A stretch of 64,000 bases of DNA from Cyanophora paradoxa (lineage: Eukaryota; Glaucocystophyceae; Cyanophorales; Cyanophoraceae), in the NCBI GenBank assembly GCA_004431415.1, contig QPMI01000184.1, forward strand, positions 124,001 to 188,000, read 5' to 3'. Made by a program: the position numbers and the translations under genes. The notes beneath the pieces were generated by a model. It was not told where the DNA came from and did no database searches. It saw only the letters and a list, made by a program, of their open reading frames with translations. Below are positions 33,578 through 42,341 of this stretch, one piece after another. Numbering within the stretch: position 1 is the first letter of the stretch; each line of letters opens with the position of its first letter.

Positions 33578-36500
33578 ATGACGGACTTCGCTTTCCGCTG
33601 GCATGGAGACGCGAGCGCGAGATGCGTCGAGGTCGCCGGTCAGCTGCTTACGCAGCTAGCGTCCGAGCGCTTCGTACACTCTTATCGGCTAACGTGAAAT
33701 ATCCGCGAAGGGAGCTGGGACGGCTGGAGCAAGCGCCACGCGCTGCAGAGCGTCGACGGGACGGCGGGGCGCGAACACGCCGGCGCGGTTCGAATTCCTG
33801 TCGATCCTGGCGCTGGCGCGCGCTTCCACTTCAAATTCGTCGTCGATGGCGCGACTCCCGCACGCTCGCGCGGCGCGTTGTTCCTCTGACGGCCGCCGGC
33901 AGGCAGCTGGCGCGTGGACGGCGGCTCGCTGGTCGAGCGGGACGGGGACGGGCACGAGAACAACGTGCTTGCCGTGCGCCCGGAGGACGTGAAGCCGGCG
34001 GGGCGCTTCCGGAGCTACGAGCACTTCCGCGGCGAGCCCGACGCGCTGGAGCCGGAGGGCGCCGGGGTCCCCGTGGCCCGGCCCTGGCACCCCGGGCTCG
34101 GCGCCGTGCCCTTCGGCCCCGGCGCCCGCTTCCGCGTCTGGGCCGACCCCGCCGAGGTCAAGCGGGCCGAGCTCGTGCTCGAGGGGCCCCCGGGTGCCCC
34201 CGCCGCCCCCGAGAGGCGCGTTCCCCTCCACCTCTCCTTCTCCGGCTTCTTCGAGGGGGACGGCCCGGCCGCCCCCGGGGACCGGTACCGCATTTCGCTG
34301 GACGGGGGCGGCGCGGTGCCGGACATCGCGAGCCGGTGGCAGCCGGAGGGCGTGTACGGCCCCTCCGCCGTCGTCGGCGCCGCCGGCTTCCCCTGGTGCG
34401 ACGCCCTATGGGAGACCCCGGCCTCCATCGAGGACCTCGCCTGCGTCTACGTGCGCTCGCCCCCCCCCCCCCCCCCCCCCCCGCATCCGTCCCCGTACCC
34501 CCGCCGACCTCCCCCCTCCTGCCAGGAACTCCACGTCGGCACGTTCACGCCGGAGGCGCGCCCCGCGCCCGCGCCCCGCCGGCGCTCCGCCGTCCCCCTC
34601 ATCGCCGCCGCAGGGCTCCTTCACCGCGGCCGCCATGCGCCTCCCGCAGCTCAAGGCCGCCGGCGTCGACGCCGTCCAGGCGCGTCCCCCCGCCCCTCCG
34701 ACCCCTGTACCCCCGGACCGAGCGCCCCCCGCAGGTCATGCCGCTCTCCGAGTTCCGGGGGGAGCGGGGGTGGGGGTACAGCGGGGCGCTGCCGTTCGCC
34801 CCGCCGCGCTGCTACGGGCCGCCGGACGCCTTCCGCTCCTTCGTCGACGCCGCGCACCGCTGCGGCATCAGCGTTCTCCTCGACGTCGTCTACAATCATT
34901 GGGGGCGCGATGGAAATTACTTCGCCCGGTGCCTGCCCGCCCCCGCCTCTTCCCTTCTGCTCTGGCTGAATGGCCGGCCCCCCTCGCCAGGTACTTCCCG
35001 AGGCACCTCGCGGCCAAGGGCGCCGAGGGCACCCCGGACGCGCGCCAGCGCCCGCCAACCCCCGCGCCGGCGTCTCCTCCTCATTTGCGTGGCGTGCAGG
35101 TGGCGTGGGGCCTGGGCGCCAACGACCTCGCGAGCGAGCTCCGCTTCTTCTGCATCGAGAACGCCCTCCACTGTGCGGCTGCTCGGGGGGGGGGGGGGGG
35201 GGGTACGCGCGCGCTCTCCCGCTCACCCACCCCTCGGCAGGGGTGCACGAGTACCACGTGGACGGCTTCCGGCTCGACTCGGCGCACAACCTCTTCGACC
35301 CCGCCTTCGAGCGCTTCCGGGCGCGCAACGGGCGGGCGGTCGAGCCGCCGCGCCCCCACTTCCTCCAGGAGCTCGCCTCCGCCCTCCAGCGCTACCGCCG
35401 CACCGCCCGCCGGCCCCTCCTCATCGCCGAGGACGAGCGCCGCGACGCCCCCGCCCGCCTCTACCGCCCCCTCAGCGCCGGCGGGTGCGTGCGGGGCCTT
35501 CGTCAAAGGCCCCCGCCCGGAACCGAACCCGCGGCCGCAGCTTCGGGTACGACGCCGTCTGCACGGACGACCTGTACCACGAGATGGTGCCGCAGCGCCC
35601 GCCGGGCCCCTCCGCCGGCCCGCCACGTCAACCCCCCGCAGATGGCCGTTCTCCTTGACCCGCCCCGGCCCGGCGGCGGCCGCTCTGTGCGCTCCCTCGC
35701 TGGCGGCCTCACCCGCACCTACGATTTCGAGCGGTGCCCCGCTTTGCCCCCTCTCTCGTTCGCCCCTCGCTGCTGCCCCGCTTCGCGTCGAGCAGCGCGG
35801 GCGGGCGCAGGGCGTGCTTCCTCCCGCCCTCCCTGGCGGGCCACGTGGCGCACCTCCAGACGCACGACGCCGTGGCGAACCTCTCCACCGGCGCCCGCCT
35901 CGCCTCCCGCTGCTCCCGTGCCCCCCCGGCCCCCCGCCCCCTCTCTCCATCGCTCCTTTGACGCCGAGCAGCGGGGGCGTACAGAGCCGCATCGACCCTT
36001 CTCCTCAGCCTCCCCCACACCGTCATGCTCTTCATGGGACAGGAGTGGGGCGCCCGTACCCCCTTCCACTTTTTTGTTAATTACGATCCCGACCGGGACG
36101 CCGCCGTCAATCTGGTGGGGCCCTTGTATTCCCCCCGTCCCGAATCACCGTATTCACCGTGCTGCGCAGGGCCGCCTGAAGGAGTTCGCCTCTGTACCCG
36201 GCTTCCGGGAAAAGGTGCGCCGCTCTCCCTGCCCTGGGCGGCGCGGGGCCGCCGGGAGCGAGCCGGGGAGCGGGCAGGTGCCCCCGCCGGGGGAGGAGCG
36301 GTCCTTCTCGGAGTCGGTGCTGCGGTGGCCGGGGGCCGGGGAGCTGGAGGAGCCCGGGGGCCCGCACGCCCTCCACCGCGCCCTCCTCGCCCTCCGCGCC
36401 TCGCGCGCCGCCATGCGCTGCCGCCTGCGCAGCCACTTCGCGGCAGTGCCCGTCGGCGAGGGCGCCGTCGCCGTCCTCCGGCGGCCCCTCGACGGCGGGG

Positions 36501-36715
36501 CGCGGGGCACGCTGGCGTTCGTCGCGTGCTTCTGGGGGGCGGGGGAGTACAAGGTGGACCTCGCGTGCACGCCGGCCCCCGAGGGCCGCTGGCGGAGCCT
36601 CCTCCCCGACGGCGAGTCGGCGCGGGCGACGTGCCTCGAGGGGCGGCCCCGCGCCCTCTTCTCCGGCCCCGGCGCGGCGGCCTTCGAGTGCCTCGGCCCG
36701 GGCGACCCCGCCTAG
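33578..36715 (+). CDS. treZ: Maltooligosyltrehalose trehalohydrolase (GH13) with N-terminal glycogen-binding module
   Basis: TreZ releases trehalose from the end of maltooligosyl-trehalose. Exons: 33578-33638, 33711-33848, 33903-34450, 34526-34555, 34614-34679, 34735-34928, 34991-35039, 35100-35172, 35241-35484, 35541-35586, 35642-35733, 35796-35917, 35972-36114, 36170-36214, 36278-36715; together 2,289 bases, 762 aa. The N-terminus (FRWHGDA, EVAGSWDGWSK, FKFVVDGSWRVD) is an AMPK/CBM48-type glycogen-binding module that TreZ normally lacks. Then come YELHVGTFTPEGSFTAA, WGYSGALPFAP, region I LLDVVYNHWG, region II GFRLDSAHN (nucleophile Asp), region III LLIAEDE (acid/base Glu), region IV LQTHDAVAN, and FMGQEWGARTPFHFF, typical of TreZ and not of branching enzyme. 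Introns 2, 4, 5 and 7 are GC-AG. No transit peptide is seen, so the enzyme is probably cytosolic. The pathway is bacterial/archaeal, so gene transfer is likely. Its partner TreY is not in the window. Confidence 0.85.
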
Positions 36716-36814
36716 CGGCCCAGCGCCCAGCGCTGTGCGCGACGGTGCTCGCCGACGTGCACGGCTAGGCTTATGCTTTATTGCACACACGCGCGCTGCC
36801 AACGGAGAGGGGGT

Positions 36815-37048
36815 TGGGACAAAATCGCTGCGTACTATCCAAAAGCGGGAAAATCTGTCTAAAGTGAAGGCACACACATCACAAAAAGAGAACATAACGC
36901 GCGCTGCCAACGAATGGCCTAGCGATCATACAGCTGAGGGGGCCCAGCGCGAGGACAATGGGATTTGGACAAAATCGCTGCGTACTATCCAAAAGCGGGA
37001 AAACCTGTCTAAAGTGATGGCACATACAGTACACAAAGAGAACACAAT
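36815..37048. repeat. Direct duplication at 150-bp offset
   Basis: About 85 bases at 36,815-36,898 recur at 36,965-37,048 with few changes (shared core AAAATCGCTGCGTACTATCC). A shorter piece, CGCGCGCTGCCAACG, is also present twice (near 36,789 and 36,899). The repeat lies in the noncoding gap between two converging genes and is A-rich compared with its surroundings. Confidence 0.85.
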
Positions 37049-37254
37049 TGCAAACCCGAAAACAAAAACAAACCAGCAAACCACCTACGCGTCGACCAGT
37101 GTTGGGAGCGCCTCAACAAGTTTATCGATCTACGTATCTCCCAGCGTATAGCGCCACTGCCGACCAAAAGCTAACCAGCTAACCAAAGCACAGATCTAGA
37201 GCTTCACAAAGGAGGAAGTAAAAGAAAGGGGTGAAAGAAAGACAGAAAGAGCGC

Positions 37255-37980
37255 CTAGTTCTCCTTCTTCTCCTCGTCCTTGTTAAGACCGAGGGCCTTA
37301 AGAAGGCCGCCGAAGAAGCCGCCGCGGTCCTCTTCGACGTACATCTGAGGCAAAGCACGCGGTCAGCGTCGCTCTCAAAACCGTGGCCAGTGCGTCCTCG
37401 GCCGGAAAATCATAGCGAGGGCGCGGGCAGGCTGGAAGCACCTAACGAGTTTATGAGATGGCAACTAGGATTGGCTAGGATGGCAGGGGCAGGAGGGACA
37501 AGGATGCGCGTCGCGGGCAGAAAACGGCAACTTACTGACCTTCGGCTCAACGGCCCAGGTGTTCATAAGGCCGTTCTCGCGGTCAAAGGTGATGCTGCGC
37601 GCGAGAAGGCGTGAGCTCGAGGGCTGGCGGGGATGTGCGTGGGGAACTCATTCGACACGAACCCGCTCCTCGGTTTACGAACACGGCCTTGCATGAACTG
37701 ATCGAAATCTTTCATCTGAGGCGCGATACGCATTAGTGAACCCCGCTCCCGGCGCTGTGGCACCGACCGGCGCTGTCTCGACCGGCACCCCTGCGAGCGC
37801 CCCAGTACTCACATCTTCCGGAATGGCCCACGAGGGCTTGTCCGAGGCCTCGGCCTTCTCCTCCTTCACCGGCTCCTTGTCCTCCGCGCGGACGCAGAAC
37901 TTCGCCGCGCGGGCGGGCGCCGCCTGCACGCTGAAACGAGTGGTGCTCGGGCGGACGGGGGCGGCGACGATGAAGGCCAT
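37255..37980 (-). CDS. Plastid-targeted protein resembling a truncated high-light-inducible protein, copy 1
   Basis: Exons 37813-37980, 37663-37715, 37540-37594 and 37255-37344 join to 366 bases, 121 aa. The first exon is a transit peptide (MAFIVAAPVRPSTTRFSVQ, Phe at position 3; probable cleavage near CVRAE). The mature part has MKDFDQFMQGRVRKPRSG and then ITFDRENGLMNTWAVEPKMY. That last segment matches the pre-helix motif of cyanobacterial Hlip/Scp proteins (LNNFAxEPxxYVD), as I remember it. The chlorophyll-binding helix with ExxNGR is absent; instead the protein ends in a short Gly/Leu and Lys/Glu tail. A 68-bp intron at 37,595-37,662 splits the RSG-ITF junction and is missing in the paralogue at 44,949-45,622. 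Plastid targeting is fairly firm; the Hlip origin is inference. Confidence 0.7.
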
Positions 37981-38082
37981 TTTCGACGGGCGTGTCGCGT
38001 GCTTGGGCGACTGTACCCCTAACTTCGTTCGCAACGCGCGGAGCGGACTCGGTGCGCGGACTCGGTGTATTAGTCACAAACC
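37981..38082. promoter_or_regulatory. 102-bp bidirectional promoter region
   Basis: Two plastid-protein genes start on either side (ATG at 37,980 on minus, 38,083 on plus). All upstream control of both must lie here or inside the opposite gene. Confidence 0.55.
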
Positions 38083-38846
38083 ATGATGGCCTTCACCGGC
38101 CCAGCATCGGCCGGCTTGGCCAAGTGCGCGCCCGTAAACATCAGCCGCCCGGCGTGCGCAGCTGCCCGCATTTGCGCGCTGAGCCGCCCGGCGTGCGCGG
38201 ACGGGCGCCCGAGCGAACCCGACGCCGACGCTCGTCCCGGGGCCGAACGCGCCTTTAGCTACGCCCCGGCGCGCGTGCTCGTCGCGTCGCTGGCCGCCTC
38301 GGCGTTCGCGCCCGGCTCCGCTGCCCACGCCACGGCCGCGGCCGCCGTGAGCCAGCAGGAGGCACTGGAAGCCGACTCGCCGCTCGTACGCGAGCTCCTC
38401 GAGCGTTCCAAGGCGAACAAGGTCCGTGGTACCATCTGAAGGTCGAGCCGCCTGACGGACGCGTGCGCGCTCCCTGCGCAGGAGCGGTACGAGCGCGAGC
38501 TGCGGGACAAATGGTACGAAAGAGGCTACACGGACTATATGAAGGTGCGAGACACATCGTTAGATGTCTCTGGAACCCCAGCGCCCCGCCCCAAGGCATA
38601 GACCGCGCGCGCCGGCCGCGGGCCCTGCAGCGCTAGCTGGGCCGGCGCGCCGGGCCGGGGCGGCTGCTACTGATTATGATCGATGCCATCTTCCTGACCG
38701 CCCCCGGCCCCCGGCGGGCCCCGGGGCGCCGGCAGTTTGCGGACACTTCGGATCCCGTGATGGAGGCACAGTTCGCCGGGGCTGTCGCGCTACCCCTCGT
38801 AATCATCTTGCTCATCGCTTACTTCTCCAAGAAAGACCGCCAGTAG
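38083..38846 (+). CDS. Predicted thylakoid protein with one C-terminal membrane helix
   Basis: Exons 38083-38421, 38482-38544 and 38736-38846 total 513 bases, 170 aa. The N-terminus MMAFTGPASAGL carries the Phe of a glaucophyte/red-type transit peptide. A second hydrophobic stretch (VLVASLAASAFAPGSAAHA) follows and looks like a lumen-targeting signal with AxA cleavage. The mature protein has a charged helix (SPLVRELLERSKANK joined to ERYERELRDKWYERGYTDY) and ends in a hydrophobic helix, GAVALPLVIILLIAYF, with SKKDRQ facing the other side. The two introns are GT-AG (60 and 191 bp). I do not recognise the family. Placement in the thylakoid membrane is inference from the double targeting signal. 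Confidence 0.65.
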
Positions 38847-39162
38847 GGTGGGGTCCGTGGCTGAGATTCAAACATTAAATTCGTAGCTGCCTGCTTTGTC
38901 GCTGCCCGATATCGATCATCGGATGGCCCCGTAGCGTCTGTTGGCACAGGGGCTGGCATGCATATTTCGGCATGCACGCCCTGAGCGAGGCCTTAGGCTA
39001 AACAGGGGGGGGGGGGGGGGGGGGGGGGAGGTGGGGGGGCCGACTCAAGGTCGGCTCACCGCGGCGCGTTCTGCTGTTCGTCGGCCGCGCCCGTCCGTCG
39101 GATCCGAGGCCCCCGCCCCCTCCGAGGCTCGGAGGAGGGAGTCCGAGAGCTGGCGCCATCCG
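38847..39162. other. Convergent intergenic region with G24 run
   Basis: This gap carries a run of 24 G at 39,005-39,028. No gene is seen. Confidence 0.6.
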
Positions 39163-40232
39163 TCACCGCCGCTGCGAGCGCGGGCCGGTGTCGCGCATGG
39201 TCCGTGCGCGCCGTCGGCGGGGGGACGGGGGCAGCGGGCGGACCGTGTATCGGGCGGCAAGGGCCTGCACGAGCCTCCGGTACTCCTGTACCGCCTCCTG
39301 CGTGAGCCAGCCCTCGCCATCCGCGCTGTACGCCTCCAGCCGGCGCAGCAGCGAGCTACCCTCGGGCACGCGCCAGCCCTTCGCGCCCGGCGATCTCAGC
39401 CGCAGAGCAGCGGCGTGGGCGGGGACGCTCACTGTCGCGGAAGCCGCTTTCAAGGCTATGAGCTCGGCCGAAATGCACACGTGCACCCCGCAGTCGTAGC
39501 TGCGGGTGGGCGCAGCGTCCGTCGGCATCGGCGTAGATATGACATCTAAACGCACCCGTTCCCCTGCTGGCGCGTTGGGGCTTCCCGCATCTCGAGCCGA
39601 CGGCCTGCGTTGCCGTGAGGCGAGCAAGAGAGACTACGCCCCGACCGCGCCGCATCGAACCGAGCAAGCGGCCAATCGCGGCCACGGCCATGGCTGCCGG
39701 CGCGCAGTTGTGCGGTTTCATGCTATCAAAATGCAGCGCGAGTCCTCGCCCGGGCTCGACGACAAGCAGCGACCAGTGCGAGCTGCCAGCAACAAGTCAA
39801 ATCTATAGCTACGACGCTAGCTGCAGCGCGCGCTCACCCTCCGACGTGGTCTGGGTGGGCGTTGTCGTTCACAGGCATGAAAACCAGCTCCCGCTCAGGG
39901 ATGCGCAGCGGCGCCAGCAGCTCTCGCAGCTCGCTCGGGTCATCGACAAAGTTCATGAGCATGGAGGTGCTTGGCAGCACGAAGAGCAGCTGGTCCTGTC
40001 CGCCGAAGACGTTCTGCGCGAAGTGCCTGATGCACCAATCTATGAGACCAATGAGAAGACGAACTGCAGCGGGGTTATATGGCGCCTAGATCTAGAATTC
40101 GAATGCGTACTCGAGGACGAAAGCGATGACCGCGTCGTTCCACCAGGCGCTCCCGCCGATTAGCCGAGCATCGCTGGCGTGAAGCGCCGCGTCGCCGACG
40201 GACGCGACGACGGGGTCGCCTCTCGAGGTCAT
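39163..40232 (-). CDS. SENP8: NEDD8-specific protease, SENP8/NEDP1 (DEN1) type
   Basis: This is a Ulp1-family cysteine protease that removes or matures NEDD8. Exons 40111-40232, 39838-40026, 39638-39782, 39552-39604 and 39163-39499 give 846 bases, 281 aa. Recognisable blocks: DPVVASVGDAALHASDARL, SAWWNDAVIAFVLEHFA, LLFVLPSTSMLMNF, ERELVFMPVNDN, then the catalytic His in GGSHWSLLV, the Asp in LHFDSM and the Cys in YDCGVHV. These match human SENP8 block by block in the right order. The oxyanion Gln normally six residues before the Cys is not evident in either splice choice for exon 4/5. The C-terminal tail after about EYRRLVQALAARY is low-complexity and could be partly intron. The gene starts 33 bp from the divergent gene at 40,265. 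Confidence 0.85.
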
Positions 40233-40264
40233 CGCGTTGCGCCGTACCCCGCACAAGAAAAAAG
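40233..40264. promoter_or_regulatory. 32-bp gap between divergent start codons
   Basis: Start codons at 40,232 (minus) and 40,265 (plus) are separated by only 32 bases. The two transcripts must overlap or have extremely short 5' UTRs. Confidence 0.6.
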
Positions 40265-40807
40265 ATGCCCGGCCGACGGCTCGCGTTCCAGGCGTCTCTG
40301 GCGCCGGCACCGTCGCTGGTAGTTGCACCTTCCAGCGTTCAGAGGCCGGCGCTGTGCGTGCGAGCCTCTGTGCCGGAGCGCGCGACCCGGGCCCCGGACG
40401 CACAGCAGCGGCAAGCTTCCACATCCGATGCGGATGGGAAGGTGAGCGCATAGCTATCCACTTCCACCGCGTCGGCGTAGGCCGGTCTCCTGATGCCGCA
40501 CGCCGAAAGATCGGCCGGCGGGAGGCGCTTCGCTTCGTCAGCGCGGCGGCGGTGGCTTCGCTTGTAGCTTCCACTTCAGCGCCTGAAAAGGCGCGCGCGG
40601 ACCAGTGGGACCTGCCCGACATCGACCTCGAGGAGGGCGTGCGTCCTGACCGCGAGCCCCGCGCGCCCGCCTGACTGCGCGGCTGTCCTGCAGAAGAAGA
40701 AGCCTCCCGCAGCCGTCTGGGAGTACTTGGTGTTCTTCGGCACTCCCGCCACCCTGGTCTACTACGTCTGGGAGAAGCAAATCAGGCGCTTCTTCGGTAT
40801 CCGGTAG
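40265..40807 (+). CDS. Predicted thylakoid protein with Tat-type signal and C-terminal helix
   Basis: Exons 40265-40441, 40510-40638 and 40694-40807 total 420 bases, 139 aa. An N-terminal region rich in Ala/Ser/Arg fits a transit peptide. Exon 2 then begins IGRREALRFVSAAAVASLVA and ends at a probable AxA site before DQWDLPDIDLEEG; the Arg-Arg pair before the hydrophobic stretch is the layout of a twin-arginine lumen signal. Exon 3 encodes KKKPPAAVWEYLVFFGTPAT and a hydrophobic run ending in KQIRRFFGIR, probably one membrane helix. The family is not recognised. It could be a small photosystem or cytochrome subunit, but nothing in the sequence proves that. Confidence 0.6.
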
Positions 40808-41752
40808 CTCCGTGCTGCACCTCGCTTCCCTTTCCTCCCTCCCTCCCTTCGATCATTTAGCCCCTCTCTGTATCTTTTCTTCTGGAGTGCACATTCCGTG
40901 AAAGGTCGCCTGCCGGGGACTCCTCGAAGAGCATGCAGCATTTCGCAATCAGGACCGGGGGTATTCTGCTGGATTTGTGCGTTCTTGCTATGGATATCGC
41001 ACTTGGTTAATGTGCTATATAAGCGCCGTGGGAGCACTGAAGGAGCACCCAGGCACCGCGGCAAGCGGACAGAATAGTGAGTACTCGAAACCTCCTGCGC
41101 TATTCTATGAGAAATGTGCTAAACTAAACTTCAAGCTATGCGGACTCAAAAATGGAGAGGCTCGCCTCAGGGCGCCACCGTCCATCTACAGGAAGCAAGA
41201 AGGGCTTCAGAGGAAGCCGCCATAGTCTGCAAAGAAACAAAGATTGGCCGAGAAGAGGAGGGAGCACAGCAACCGCAACTATTTGAAAGCCACGTGGTAC
41301 GACGGGGCAGCCGCGGAAAGAAAGCTACTGGACGAGATAGGGGGACGGCCATCGTCTGTCGCTTCTACTGCTGCACGGAGCGCGTCGTCGTTGAGATCGA
41401 TCTTCTTGCACTTTTGTTTCCCTATTGCCCGCAGGCTGCGAGTCTGCCGGGCCGCGCTGATCGACTGGCTCTCTCGTGGGGTGGGCGGTGACACAATCAG
41501 CTCCACCTGCGGTTGGGAGCGCGACCGCAGCAAGTGGCAGTCTGATGGATCCGAAAGTGACGGCCCCGGCAGAGGTAGCAGATGAGCGCACTGCCCGGCG
41601 AGAGGTCAACGGCGGCGAAACATGGAGAGGTCGCAAGCTCTCGAACAGCAGCGCGTTAAGCCTCCTAGGCGGTCCTAGACAGCAGCAACTACTTGCAACA
41701 GCTCTAGGCGAGGCGAAAAGCGCCAAACCTAGCAGAGCGCACGTCTCGGGTC
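40808..41752. other. Region without a convincing gene
   Basis: The stretch is less G+C-rich. A minus-strand frame starting at 41,726 (MALFASPRAVASS...) looks like a transit peptide, but I could not connect it to downstream exons. On the plus strand there may be 5' exons of the small frame ending at 41,941. Confidence 0.3.
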
Positions 41753-41941
41753 TTGTACGCGACTGGCGACGTGGGAGTCCAGGTCAATGCCGACGGGAGC
41801 TGGGGATCAGACATCATCCTTCAGCCCATGCGTCCCGTCACGACCGAAGCTGCCAAAGCTGCCCAAAGCACGCCGGGGGCCGGGGTTGCCGGGGTGCAGT
41901 TCCCCCTCGAGTTCACTGGGCGGTTCTTTCTTGCCGGCTGA
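41753..41941 (+). CDS. Last exon of a small unrecognised protein
   Basis: The frame reads VLYATGDVGVQVNADGSWGS, DIILQPMRPVTTEAAKAA and ends VQFPLEFTGRFFLAG with a TGA at 41,939. Codon use and composition look coding, unlike the flanks. The frame stays open upstream for a short way and the start is not resolved. I do not recognise the product. Confidence 0.3.
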   Translation: MYATGDVGVQVNADGSWGSDIILQPMRPVTTEAAKAAQSTPGAGVAGVQFPLEFTGRFFLAG

Positions 41942-42341
41942 TTGGTCTCGCTAGCGTTTATTAAGCTAGATACAAGCTGAAGCCACGTCAAGCTGCTGAA
42001 CCGGCGGTTTGCGTTGGGGAGGAAGGGATCGCTCTGGGGGGGGTATCGTTCGTTGGCAGAATCCCAGCAGGGAGGCGCTAGGGTCGTCACAGGAGACGCG
42101 CCAGGCTCGCTCCAGCGGCGGATCTGATTGTGGAATCAACTTGTCTGTCACATTCGTCTGCGTGCGTTGGCACCGCCCGATAGCGCAATCCGTCGGCCTG
42201 GGAGGTCGGGCGAGGCACGGGCGCGCCGAAGCCTCTTTAGAGGGAGTTTAGAGCCTTTATGGCCTTTCGGTGGCCGTCTGACAGCGCAGACTTCCTGGCC
42301 CTCTCCACTCAGCCCTGATCTCGCCCCGCGCCTGCAGGAAG
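41942..42341. other. Intergenic, upstream of the AlaA-type gene
   Basis: Nothing coding is seen. The bases just before the next start (CCTGCAG then GAAGATG) could be an acceptor, so a 5' UTR intron is possible. Confidence 0.4.

Noticed and set aside
33578-36715. Glycogen branching enzyme
   Set aside because: The CBM48-like start suggested it, but motifs such as HVGTFTPEGSF, LPFAP, LQTHDAVAN and FMGQEWGARTPFHFF belong to TreZ.
41325-41726. A minus-strand plastid protein starting MALFASPRAVASS
   Set aside because: The start looks like a transit peptide, but no mature domain or downstream exons could be joined.
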